A stretch of DNA of 64,000 nt. Origin: Piscinibacter sp. (GTDB lineage: Bacteria > Pseudomonadota > Gammaproteobacteria > Burkholderiales > Burkholderiaceae_C). The notes beneath the pieces were generated by a model that saw nothing but the letters and a program-made list of their open reading frames with translations, had not been told where the DNA came from and did not search any database. Location: the NCBI GenBank assembly GCA_016706565.1, contig JADJJI010000003.1, forward strand, positions 310,001-374,000, read 5' to 3'. A program made the position numbers and the translations under genes. Shown here one piece after another: positions 41,556 to 49,359 of this stretch (position 1 is its first letter; each line of letters begins with the position of its first letter).

Positions 41556-43298
41556 ATGGAACCCATCAGCCCCCTGGGCACCCCCGACCAGAGCCTGCTC
41601 GATCGACTCGAGCATGCGCTCATCGCAGGCCGCATCAGCCGCCGCGGCTTCATGCGCGCTGCGGCCGCCGCGGGCCTGGCCGGCAGCAGCCTGCACGTGC
41701 TGGCCGACGAGCTGGACGCCATCCGCGCCAACCAGGCCGAACGCGCCAGGAAGCTTCAAGCGACCTACGACTACATCGTGGTGGGCACGGGCAGCGCGGG
41801 TTCGGCGCTGGTCGGGCGGCTTGCGGCCGCGCGTCCGAACGCCAGCATCCTCGTGCTCGAAGCGGGCGACTGGGACACCGCACCGTCGGTGATGGACCCA
41901 AGCGTGTGGTTCACCAACCTCGGCACCGAGCGCGACTGGAAAGACGTGGCCATTGCGTCGACCAGCACCAACAACCGCGCCATCCCCGAGCACATGGGCC
42001 GCGTCGTCGGCGGTGGCAGCAGCATCAACGCAACGATCTGGGCGCGCCCGTTCAAGGCCGACCTGGAGCACTGGGCGGCTGAGAGCGGCGACAAGGCCTG
42101 GGGCTACGAGCACGGCCTGTCGATCTACCGTCGAGTCGAGAACTGGCAGGGCACGCCCGATGCGCGATACCGCGGCAAGAGTGGCCCGGTGTGGTGCCAG
42201 CCCGCGGCCAATCCGCACCCCCTGGCTCCCGCGATGCTCGCCGCCTGCCGCAGCCTGAACCTGCCCGTGCTCGACGACCAGAACGGCGCACGCGAGGAAG
42301 GCAGTGGCGGCTTCGCGCTGATGAACCAGATCATCCGCGACGGGCGCCGGCAAAGCATGGCGCGCTCGTACCTGTATCCGGTGCTGTCGCGCAAGAACGT
42401 GACGCTGCTGGTCAACACGCATGTCGATCGCCTCACCTTTGCCGGCAACCGCGCCACGGGGGTGGAGATCGCGAGCGCGTCGGGGCCGCGCCGCGTCCAG
42501 GCCAGAAGCGAGGTGATCCTCTGTTCCGGCGGCATCAACACGCCCAAGCTGCTGATGCTCAGCGGCATCGGCGACGAAGCGCAGTTGCGCAGCCATGGCA
42601 TCAAGACACTGGTGCACGCGCCGGAGGTCGGCCAGAACTTCCAGGACCACCTGCTGCACGGCGGCTGCATCTGGGAGCCAAAGGAGCACATCCCACACCG
42701 CAACAGCGCAGCCAATGCCGCCGGCTTCGTCAAGAGCCAGGCCTCGTTCGACTCCCCCGACGTCAACCTGGTGCAGATCGAACTGCCCTACGCCAGCGAC
42801 GTGGTGGGCAAGCGCTATGCGCCGCCCAACACGAGCTGGGCGCTGTGCGCCGGCCTGGTCGCGCCGAAGAGCCGGGGCGAGTTGCGCCTGAAGTCGGCCA
42901 ATCCGGCCGACCGGCCGATCGTCGATGCACGCTTCCTCAGCCATCCGGACGACGTCAAGGCGCTGGCCTATGGCATCGAACTCGCCCGTGACATCGGCAA
43001 CTCAGCGGCGATGCGCGACTACGTCAAGCGCGAGGTGGCTCCGGGTCAGAAGCTCACCGGGCTGGAGATGGAGAACTTCGTGCGCGACGGCGCAACGACC
43101 TACTTCCACCAGGCAGGCACCTGCCGCATGGGCAAGGACGACAAGGCCGTCGTCGACGCGAAGCTGCGTGTCAACGGCGTCAAGAACCTGCGCATCGCGG
43201 ACAGCTCGATCATGCCCCGCATCGCCTCCGTCGCCACGATGGCCAGCTGCGTGCTGATCGGCGAGCGCATGGCCGAGATCCTGACCCAGCGCAGCTGA
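41556..43298 (+). CDS. Tat-exported GMC oxidoreductase, candidate salicyl alcohol oxidase/dehydrogenase
   Basis: 580 residues, glucose-methanol-choline family. A twin-arginine signal, SRRGFMRAAAAAGLAGS (about residues 30-46), precedes the FAD-binding fold YDYIVVGTGSAGSALVGRL and LEAGD. GRVVGGGSSINATIWARP is GMC signature 1, SGGINTPKLLMLSGIGD signature 2, and TTYFHQAGTCRMG carries the catalytic His. It would oxidise a primary alcohol to an aldehyde in the periplasm. The next gene is a salicylaldehyde dehydrogenase, so the likely substrate is salicyl alcohol; insect salicyl alcohol oxidases are also GMC enzymes. ATG 41556, TTGGAGA upstream. PEG or choline dehydrogenase-type activity is the alternative. 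Confidence 0.82.
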   Translation: MEPISPLGTPDQSLLDRLEHALIAGRISRRGFMRAAAAAGLAGSSLHVLADELDAIRANQAERARKLQATYDYIVVGTGSAGSALVGRLAAARPNASILVLEAGDWDTAPSVMDPSVWFTNLGTERDWKDVAIASTSTNNRAIPEHMGRVVGGGSSINATIWARPFKADLEHWAAESGDKAWGYEHGLSIYRRVENWQGTPDARYRGKSGPVWCQPAANPHPLAPAMLAACRSLNLPVLDDQNGAREEGSGGFALMNQIIRDGRRQSMARSYLYPVLSRKNVTLLVNTHVDRLTFAGNRATGVEIASASGPRRVQARSEVILCSGGINTPKLLMLSGIGDEAQLRSHGIKTLVHAPEVGQNFQDHLLHGGCIWEPKEHIPHRNSAANAAGFVKSQASFDSPDVNLVQIELPYASDVVGKRYAPPNTSWALCAGLVAPKSRGELRLKSANPADRPIVDARFLSHPDDVKALAYGIELARDIGNSAAMRDYVKREVAPGQKLTGLEMENFVRDGATTYFHQAGTCRMGKDDKAVVDAKLRVNGVKNLRIADSSIMPRIASVATMASCVLIGERMAEILTQRS

Positions 43299-43344
43299 GG
43301 TTCGCCCAGCGCAAAGGCACTACCAACGCTTCAAAGGACACCCC

Positions 43345-44796
43345 ATGGAAGCCCAACTCCTGATCGACAACGCTTCTCGCCCGGCGCAGGCCGGCGCCAC
43401 GTTCGAGCGCCGTCACCCCGTCACCAATGCCGTCGTCACCCGTGCCGCAGCCGGCAGCGTCGCCGATGCCATCGAGGCCGTCGAGTCCGCCAGCACCGCC
43501 TTCAAGACCTGGCGGAACTCGGCCCCGTCCGAGCGGCGCCGGGTGCTGCTCAAGGCTGCCGATGCGCTCGAAGCCCGCACCCCGGCCTTCATCGAGGCGA
43601 TGGCGGCGGAAGTCGGCGCCTCCGCCCTGTGGGCCGGCTTCAACGTCTACCTTGCAGCCAACCTGTTCCGCGAGGCGGCGTCGCTGGCCACGCAGATCCA
43701 GGGTGAGACGATCCCGACCGACAAGCCCGGAGCGTTGTCGATGACCGTGCGCCAGCCGGTCGGCGTGATCCTCAGCATCGTGCCGTGGAACGGCCCGGTG
43801 GTGCTGGCCGCGCGCGCGATCGCCTACCCGATCGTGTGCGGCAACACCGTGGTGTTTCGTGCCTCGGAAGCCAGCCCGCGCACCCACATGCTGGTCGCCG
43901 AGGCACTGGTCGAGGCCGGCCTGCCGCCCGGTGTGCTCAACATGATGACGAACGCCCCGCAGGATGCGCCCGAGGTCATCGACGCGCTGATCGCCCACAA
44001 GGCCGTGCGCCGCATCAACTTCACTGGCTCCACCCGGGTCGGCCGCATCATTGCGCAGAAAGCCGCCACGCATCTCAAGCGCTGCCTTCTCGAGCTGGGC
44101 GGCAAGTCGCCGCTGGTGGTCCTGGACGACGCCAATGTCGACGAGGCCGTCAAGGCCGCGGTGTTCGGTTCGTTCCTCTACCAGGGCCAGATCTGCATGT
44201 CGACCGAGCGCATCGTGGTCGACGAGTCGATCGCCGACGAGTTCGTCGCCAAGTTCGCAGCTCGCGCCAAGGAACTGCCCGCGGGCGACCCGACGAAGAA
44301 CGCCGCCTGCGTGATCGGGCCGATGGTCGCCAAGGAGTCCGGAACGCGGCTGAATGCCCTCATCGACGACGCCCTGACCAAGGGCGCGAAGCTGGCCACC
44401 GGCGGCCACGCCGACGGAGCGGTGATGCCGGCGACCATCGTCGATCACGTGAAGCCGGGCATGAAGATCTACGACGAGGAGACCTTCGGCCCGATCACGA
44501 CCGTCGTGCGGGTGAAGGGAGTCGACGAAGCGGTCTCGGTGGCCAACGACACGGCCTACGGCCTGTCGTCCGGCGTGTTCGGTCGCGACGTGACGCGCGC
44601 CCTGGGTGTGGCGATGCAGATCGACTGCGGCTCGGTGCACGTCAACGGGTCCACCGTGCAGAACGAGGCTCAGGCGCCCTACGGCGGCATGAAGGACAGC
44701 GGGTATGGCCGCTTCGACGGTCGCGCGGTGATCGACGAGTTCACCGAGCTGAAGTGGATCACGGTGGAGCCGGCCGTTCAGCAGTACCCGGTCTGA
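43345..44796 (+). CDS. nagF: NagF/NahF-type salicylaldehyde dehydrogenase
   Basis: 483 residues. It follows the NahF sequence closely: VGASALWAGFNVYLAANLFREAASLATQIQGETIPTD, ILSIVPWNGPVVLAARAIAYPIVCGNTVVF, LELGGKSPLVVLDDANVDEAVKAAVFGSFLYQGQICMSTERIVVDE (general-base Glu and nucleophilic Cys) and the C-terminal NEAQAPYGGMKDSGYGRFDGRAVIDEFTELKWITVEP. It oxidises salicylaldehyde to salicylate with NAD. It is 46 bases after the GMC gene and before the esterase, and supplies the substrate of NagG. Vanillin dehydrogenase is the nearest alternative. Confidence 0.88.
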   Translation: MEAQLLIDNASRPAQAGATFERRHPVTNAVVTRAAAGSVADAIEAVESASTAFKTWRNSAPSERRRVLLKAADALEARTPAFIEAMAAEVGASALWAGFNVYLAANLFREAASLATQIQGETIPTDKPGALSMTVRQPVGVILSIVPWNGPVVLAARAIAYPIVCGNTVVFRASEASPRTHMLVAEALVEAGLPPGVLNMMTNAPQDAPEVIDALIAHKAVRRINFTGSTRVGRIIAQKAATHLKRCLLELGGKSPLVVLDDANVDEAVKAAVFGSFLYQGQICMSTERIVVDESIADEFVAKFAARAKELPAGDPTKNAACVIGPMVAKESGTRLNALIDDALTKGAKLATGGHADGAVMPATIVDHVKPGMKIYDEETFGPITTVVRVKGVDEAVSVANDTAYGLSSGVFGRDVTRALGVAMQIDCGSVHVNGSTVQNEAQAPYGGMKDSGYGRFDGRAVIDEFTELKWITVEPAVQQYPV

Positions 44797-44866
44797 CCGC
44801 GAGCTCAACCGCATGGAGGGGCTCGTGACGTCCCTCCCTTGAAGAACAAGATCAGGAGACACGACA

Positions 44867-46732
44867 GTGAACAGAGCCTTCAGCCCTGCCGGCCACGGCA
44901 ACGACTCCCGCGCTTCCATCTCTCGCGGGCCATGGGTCCGCTGGCTCGCAGCGACAGCGCTCGCTTCGACCGCTGCCCTGATGGTCGGCTGCGGGGGCAG
45001 CGATGCGCCGGCCGCGCCAGCGCTGTTGAGCTGCGACGACGGCATGAAGACCGCCTTCAAGCCGGACGCACAGACGCAGGTGGTCCTCGTCAAGGCGTTC
45101 AAGCAAGGTGACCCGCTGACGCTGACATCACCGGTCCCCGCGGGCACGCCGGTGGCCGCCGCAAACGTCTGCCTGGTCAAACTCAATGTCGGTCCGGGCA
45201 ATGCGGGTCCGGCCGATGCACCCTCCACCTCGGCCGGCATCGGCATCGAGGTGTGGCTGCCCGCCACCGACAGGTGGAACAACCGGTTCCACGCGCTCGG
45301 CGGCGCGGGTTGGCAGGGTGGTCCTGCGGGGTCGGCAACAGCGATCGCCAGCCTGGCGGCCGCTAACGTCGCGGGTGTCGAGGGGGCGGTGTCGTCGACG
45401 ACGGACACGGGCCATGCCGGACCCGGCGGCGCCTTCGCGATGAACCCCGATGGCACGATCAACCAGGTGCTGTGGACGGACTTCGCCTCGCGCGCGATCC
45501 ACGAACAGGCCATCAAGACCAAGGCGCTGTCAACGGCCTTCTATGGAAAGGCGCCTCGCTACTCGTACTGGGACGGCGGCTCCACCGGCGGTCGTCAGGG
45601 CCTCAAGCTGGCGCAGAACCACCCCGACGACTTTGACGGCATGGTCGCGCTCTATCCGGCCATCAACTGGACGCGGTTCATCACGGCGGAGCTCTATCCG
45701 CAGATCGTCTACCAGCGCGATCTGGCTGGCACACCACCGACCACGGCGCAGCTGGATCTGGTGTCGAATGCCGCCATCGCCGCGTGCGATGTGGTGGGAG
45801 GCCAGCACCTCGGCTACATCCTGGACCCGGCGAGCTGCACCTACGACCCGACGAAGGACGCCAACGTCCTGTGCGTGGCCTCCGGCGGAACCAATGCGAC
45901 TGCGGACTGCGTTTCGACCGCGCAGGCCGTGGCCATCAACAAGATCTGGTACGGCATGACCGCGGACGGGAGCGTTCCCGACCCGGCGCTCGACAACGGC
46001 TGGTCGAAGGCCTTCTCGAGCACGCTGATGGGCGACGGAACCCACCGCTGGTTTGGCATGGCGCGCGGAACGTCTCTGTGGGGCAGCTTCTTCAGCCTGT
46101 TCGGACTGAATGGCCCCGGCAGTCCCAATGGCGCCTTCCCGATCGCGCCGGATGTCGTCGCGCTGGAACTGCAGAACCCAACCATCGCAGATCCGAGCTT
46201 CATCAACCTCACCGGCAACGGCCAGTCGCTCTGGAAGAGCCTGTCGTACGCGCAGCTCTCCAATGCCTACGATCGAGGCGTGGCCCTGCAGTCGCAGTTC
46301 GGGAATATCAACACCGACAGTGCGGACCTGAGTGCCTACAAGAACCGCGGAGGCAAGATCCTGACGTGGCATGGTCTGGCCGACGAGCTGATCTTTCCGC
46401 AGGGCACGGTGAACTACTACCACCGAGTGGCGAGCCAGGCGGGCGGGATGACGGCGACGCAGGAGTTCTTCCGCCTGTACCTGGTGCCGGGCCTGGGCCA
46501 CGGCACGCCGAACGGCACGTCGAACGCCGCCGCCATCGTTCCGAACTTCACGTCGACGCAGATGTATGACCTGCTCACGGCCTGGGTGGAACAGGGACAG
46601 GCGCCCGACCGCATCGATCTGCAGGCCAGCGCAGGCGCGGAGACGCGCAGCATGCCGGCATGCGTGTACCCGAAGGCGATCACCTACGTGAGCGGCGATC
46701 CCAAGCGGACGGAGAGCTACGACTGCCTCTGA
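44867..46732 (+). CDS. Tannase/feruloyl esterase family lipoprotein
   Basis: 621 residues. The GTG start (44867) has AGGAGA nine bases before it. A lipoprotein-like signal ends ALMVGCGGS. The tannase/feruloyl esterase fold (PF07519) shows the nucleophile in YSYWDGGSTGGRQGLKLAQNHPDDFDGM (G-x-S-x-G-G), the catalytic Asp around WHGLADELIFPQGTVNYYHRV and His in VPGLGHGTPNG. A Cys pair (DDGM-side Cys and the C-terminal YDCL) may form the family disulfide. These enzymes hydrolyse phenolic esters outside the cytoplasm. As third gene of the unit with the GMC enzyme and nagF, it may release salicyl alcohol or salicylate from plant esters. Confidence 0.82.
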   Translation: MNRAFSPAGHGNDSRASISRGPWVRWLAATALASTAALMVGCGGSDAPAAPALLSCDDGMKTAFKPDAQTQVVLVKAFKQGDPLTLTSPVPAGTPVAAANVCLVKLNVGPGNAGPADAPSTSAGIGIEVWLPATDRWNNRFHALGGAGWQGGPAGSATAIASLAAANVAGVEGAVSSTTDTGHAGPGGAFAMNPDGTINQVLWTDFASRAIHEQAIKTKALSTAFYGKAPRYSYWDGGSTGGRQGLKLAQNHPDDFDGMVALYPAINWTRFITAELYPQIVYQRDLAGTPPTTAQLDLVSNAAIAACDVVGGQHLGYILDPASCTYDPTKDANVLCVASGGTNATADCVSTAQAVAINKIWYGMTADGSVPDPALDNGWSKAFSSTLMGDGTHRWFGMARGTSLWGSFFSLFGLNGPGSPNGAFPIAPDVVALELQNPTIADPSFINLTGNGQSLWKSLSYAQLSNAYDRGVALQSQFGNINTDSADLSAYKNRGGKILTWHGLADELIFPQGTVNYYHRVASQAGGMTATQEFFRLYLVPGLGHGTPNGTSNAAAIVPNFTSTQMYDLLTAWVEQGQAPDRIDLQASAGAETRSMPACVYPKAITYVSGDPKRTESYDCL

Positions 46733-46847
46733 GGCTAGCCCAGCGGGCACCGCTGCCGGCGGGCCCGCACCCCAAAGCACCGACGCAGAGTCCGCGAGGA
46801 CGTAGTTCAGCCGTCCGCGATGGAGTCATCGGGCAACGCGCACACTT

Positions 46848-48209
46848 CTAGCGAGCAAAGTCGGCACCCACGATGCGGCCTCGGCGTCTGGTCCGCGGCT
46901 TGTCGGTCTCGGGGCGACCGGTGCGCAAGCCTTCCAGATAGTCGGCCCACTGCTGCATCATCGCCCGCCGTTGCGCCATGAACTCGGCGCGGTCGTAGGC
47001 CGCACCCAGCGGCCCGCTCTTGCCGTGCGCGAGTTGCGCCTCGATCACGTCGGGGTTCACATTGAGCTGCTCGACCAAAATCGTGCGCGCCATCGCACGG
47101 AAGCCGTGCGGCGTCATCTCGTCGTTCGTGTAGCCCATGCGTCGAAGTGCGGTGCGCAAGGTGTTTTCGCTCATGCAGCGCTCGCCGGTGAGCAGGCTCG
47201 GGAACACGTAGCGGCCGTGCCTGCTGAGCGGATGCAGTTCGCGCAGGATAGCCACCGCGCGCTTGGCCAACGGCACGAGGTGCGGACGGCCGTTCACCTT
47301 GCCATGGACAGTACGCTTCATTTTCGCGGCCGGGATGGTCCATAGCGCCTTGTCGAGATCCACCTCGGACCACTCCATCTGCCGGATGTTGCCGGGACGC
47401 TGGAACAGCAGCGCAGAAAGCTCCAGCGCGGCGCGGGTCAGCGGCTGGCCCTCGTAGGCCACGATGGCACGCATCAAGGCCGTGGCGCCTGACGGGTCGA
47501 GCACGGCAGCCATGTGCTTGACGACGATGGGCTTCAACGCGCCGTGCAGATCGGGCGCCGGGTTGCGTTCGCAGCGGCCGGTGGCGATGCCGTAGCGGAA
47601 CACCTGTCCGGCCGTCTGTCGCAGCGTATGGGCGGTCTCGTGCGCGCCGCGGTTCTCGATGCGCCGCAGCGTGTGCAGCAGCAGCGGTGCGGTGATGTCC
47701 TGCAGCGGCAGGCTGCCAATCCAGGGGAAGAGGTCCTTCTCCATGCGCTCGATCCAGCGCGCGGCATAGCGTGGACTCCAGCCGCTGTGCTTGGTGGCAT
47801 GCAGCTCGCGGGCGACAGCCTCGAAGGTGATGCCAGCCACGGCCTGACGAGTGAGCTTGTCGAGCTGACGCTTCTGGGTGGGATCGGTGCCGTTGCGCAG
47901 CAACTTGCGTGCGTCGTCACGCGCCTCACGGGCGTCCTTCAACGACACCGAAACCTTCTTCGAGCCGGCCTCCGTGTAGTGCCCCAGGGCAAGGCGCTTC
48001 TCCTTGCCGCCGAAGTAGTACTTCCAGAACCAGCGGCGTGAACCGTTGGGGGCCACTTCCAGGTACAGGCCTCCGCCGTCATTGAGCCGCACGCGTGCCT
48101 TGTCGGCCGGGCAGGCCGAGTTGCGGCACGTGACATCGGTGAGCAACAAGGGGAACAAACGGGATCTGGGTGTCCAGATTTTGCTCCTGTTCCCCTGTTT
48201 GTGCCCCAA
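46848..48209 (-). CDS. int: Tyrosine-type site-specific integrase
   Basis: 453 residues. The DUF4102 arm-binding N-terminus is KARVRLNDGGGLYLEVAPNGSRRWFWKYYFGGKEKRLALGHYTEAG, the core-binding domain about 100-200, and the catalytic domain has R (AALELSALLFQRPGNIRQMEWSEV), H-x-x-R (TPHGFRAMART) and Y in GAAYDRAEF. The family integrates islands into the 3' ends of tRNA genes. It is transcribed away from tRNA-Arg, 112 bases from its 3' end, as expected for an island-border integrase. The start is uncertain: ATG 48209 adds 20 unusual residues, and an internal TTG near 48150 is possible. Confidence 0.9.
   Translation of the reverse strand: MGHKQGNRSKIWTPRSRLFPLLLTDVTCRNSACPADKARVRLNDGGGLYLEVAPNGSRRWFWKYYFGGKEKRLALGHYTEAGSKKVSVSLKDAREARDDARKLLRNGTDPTQKRQLDKLTRQAVAGITFEAVARELHATKHSGWSPRYAARWIERMEKDLFPWIGSLPLQDITAPLLLHTLRRIENRGAHETAHTLRQTAGQVFRYGIATGRCERNPAPDLHGALKPIVVKHMAAVLDPSGATALMRAIVAYEGQPLTRAALELSALLFQRPGNIRQMEWSEVDLDKALWTIPAAKMKRTVHGKVNGRPHLVPLAKRAVAILRELHPLSRHGRYVFPSLLTGERCMSENTLRTALRRMGYTNDEMTPHGFRAMARTILVEQLNVNPDVIEAQLAHGKSGPLGAAYDRAEFMAQRRAMMQQWADYLEGLRTGRPETDKPRTRRRGRIVGADFAR
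48148..48198. repeat. TGTTCCCC repeats near the integrase, possible arm-type att sites
   Basis: CCTGTTCCCCTGT (48186-48198) is identical to 20428-20440 at the other end of the island, and TGTTCCCCTTGTT is present in the opposite orientation around 48146-48158. They lie between the att core and the integrase coding region. Confidence 0.4.
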
Positions 48210-48319
48210 GTCCGGCCGGCTGTTACGAAACCGTCTGCACCGGCTTTGGCCTAAAAACCCGCGCCACTGCTAGGTTTGCGGCACCTTCTGGGGCGTCTTG
48301 GGACCTTCTGGAACGGCCA

Positions 48320-48345
48320 AGTGGCCTGCCCGGAGGGACTCGAAC
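48320..48345. repeat. attR core: island boundary at the tRNA-Arg 3' end
   Basis: AGTGGCC, T, GCCCGGAGGG, AC, TCGAAC. It covers the CCA, acceptor strand and T-loop of tRNA-Arg and matches the copy at 20341-20365 in 23 of 26 columns, in direct orientation. Confidence 0.6.
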
Positions 48346-48398
48346 CCCCGACCCCCAGCTTAGAAGGCTGGTGCTCTATCCAGTTGAGCTACGGGCAG
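48322..48398 (-). tRNA. tRNA-Arg (anticodon TCT)
   Basis: 77 bases. Acceptor CTGCCCG (from 48398) pairs perfectly with CGGGCAG, followed by discriminator G and encoded CCA (48322-48324). TAGCTC D-arm start, anticodon loop CTTCTAA (TCT, reads AGA), and T-loop GTTCGAGTC are all present. It is the likely integration target of the neighbouring tyrosine integrase; the integrated element regenerated a complete gene. Confidence 0.95.
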
Positions 48399-48424
48399 CA
48401 CGGGCCGGCGGTGGCCGGAAGGAA

Positions 48425-48501
48425 TGGTCGGGGTGAGATGATTCGAACATCCGACCCACTGCTCCCAAAGCAGTTGCGCTACCAGGCTGCGCTACACCCC
48501 G
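48425..48501 (-). tRNA. tRNA-Pro (anticodon TGG)
   Basis: 77 bases. Acceptor CGGGGTG (from 48501) pairs with CACCCCG, then A-CCA. Anticodon loop TTTGGGA (TGG, reads CCA), D-loop GCCTGGTAGC and T-loop GTTCGAATC are all present. It lies 26 bases upstream of tRNA-Arg, so both may be in one transcript. Confidence 0.95.
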
Positions 48502-48523
48502 AGTGGCTGCATTGTACCCAGCG

Positions 48524-49027
48524 TCACGCAGCGGCGGGCGTGGGCAGCGCGAGCTGGCGCGAGACATCCATGCATTGGCGGATGTGCTGTTCGCAGACGT
48601 ACTTCAGTGCAGAGAAGGTCAGCAGCGCCGATACCGCCTGCCCGGCCACCGGTACGAACTTGGCGGCCTGCTGCGTGGTCAGGCGCACGCCGACGAGTCT
48701 GAGCGTGTACATCACGACCTCTCGCGTGATCAACCGCCCGACCAGCATGCTGCCGCCGGCCGAGATCGCCTTGTAGACGACCACCCGGCGGTCGGGCGAG
48801 AGCCGCTCGACCTGCTCAGGCGTGAGGCCGAAGGCACGGTTGATCTCGGGGATCAGCTTGACCAGGATCGCCACGTCGGTGACCCAGTCGATGCCGGGGA
48901 TCGGCACCAGGGCCACGCCGGCGCCCACCAGCGCGCGCCGCGTCACGAGGCGGCGGCAGTGGTCCGCCACCGCGTCGATCTGCTGCGGCGTCTCGGGCAC
49001 CAGATCCCAGTGGGTGACTTTCGCCAT
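48524..49027 (-). CDS. Conserved protein with hydrophobic central segments (DUF697/EcsC-like)
   Basis: 167 residues. RRALVGAGVALVPIPGIDWVTDVAILVKLIPEINRAFGL and RLTTQQAAKFVPVAGQAVSALLTFSALKYVCEQHI are Gly/Pro-containing hydrophobic hairpins, as in DUF697 and EcsC-like proteins. It is soluble or peripherally membrane-bound; function unknown. It is 9 bases downstream of the GlsB-like gene, so probably co-transcribed. Confidence 0.7.
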   Translation of the reverse strand: MAKVTHWDLVPETPQQIDAVADHCRRLVTRRALVGAGVALVPIPGIDWVTDVAILVKLIPEINRAFGLTPEQVERLSPDRRVVVYKAISAGGSMLVGRLITREVVMYTLRLVGVRLTTQQAAKFVPVAGQAVSALLTFSALKYVCEQHIRQCMDVSRQLALPTPAAA

Positions 49028-49036
49028 GAGCCTGCC

Positions 49037-49300
49037 TCAGGAGCCTTCCGAGGCGCCCGGCCCCTTGAGCTTGCCGACGATGAACAGCAGCACGATCGCC
49101 CCGAGCACCGAGCCGATGAAGCCCGCGCCCTGCCCGGCCTGGTACCAGCCGAGCGCCTGGCCGACGAAACCGGCCGCGAACGAACCGGCAATGCCCAGGA
49201 CGGCGGTCAGCACGATGCCCAGGCTTTGCGAGCCCGGCAGGATCGCGCGCGCGATCAGCCCGACGACGAAGCCCACCAGGGCCATCCAGAGGTAGTGCAT
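49037..49300 (-). CDS. GlsB/YeaQ/YmgE-family small membrane protein
   Basis: 87 residues with three hydrophobic segments: LWMALVGFVVGLIARAILPG, GIVLTAVLGIAGSFAAGFVGQALGW and GFIGSVLGAIVLLFIVGKLKG. Gly-rich helices and the A-R-A-I-L-PG motif are those of the transglycosylase-associated GlsB/YeaQ family of small stress-linked membrane proteins. First gene of a two-gene unit. Confidence 0.85.
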   Translation of the reverse strand: MHYLWMALVGFVVGLIARAILPGSQSLGIVLTAVLGIAGSFAAGFVGQALGWYQAGQGAGFIGSVLGAIVLLFIVGKLKGPGASEGS

Positions 49301-49359
49301 GGCGATCCCTTGCGAGTGACGATGCGGCGCAATGTACCCCAGGGGCGTGACACGCGCCT

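Noticed and set aside
48209-48321. Additional small gene between the integrase and tRNA-Arg
   Set aside because: Only short frames without a ribosome site; the segment fits integrase leader and att arm DNA.
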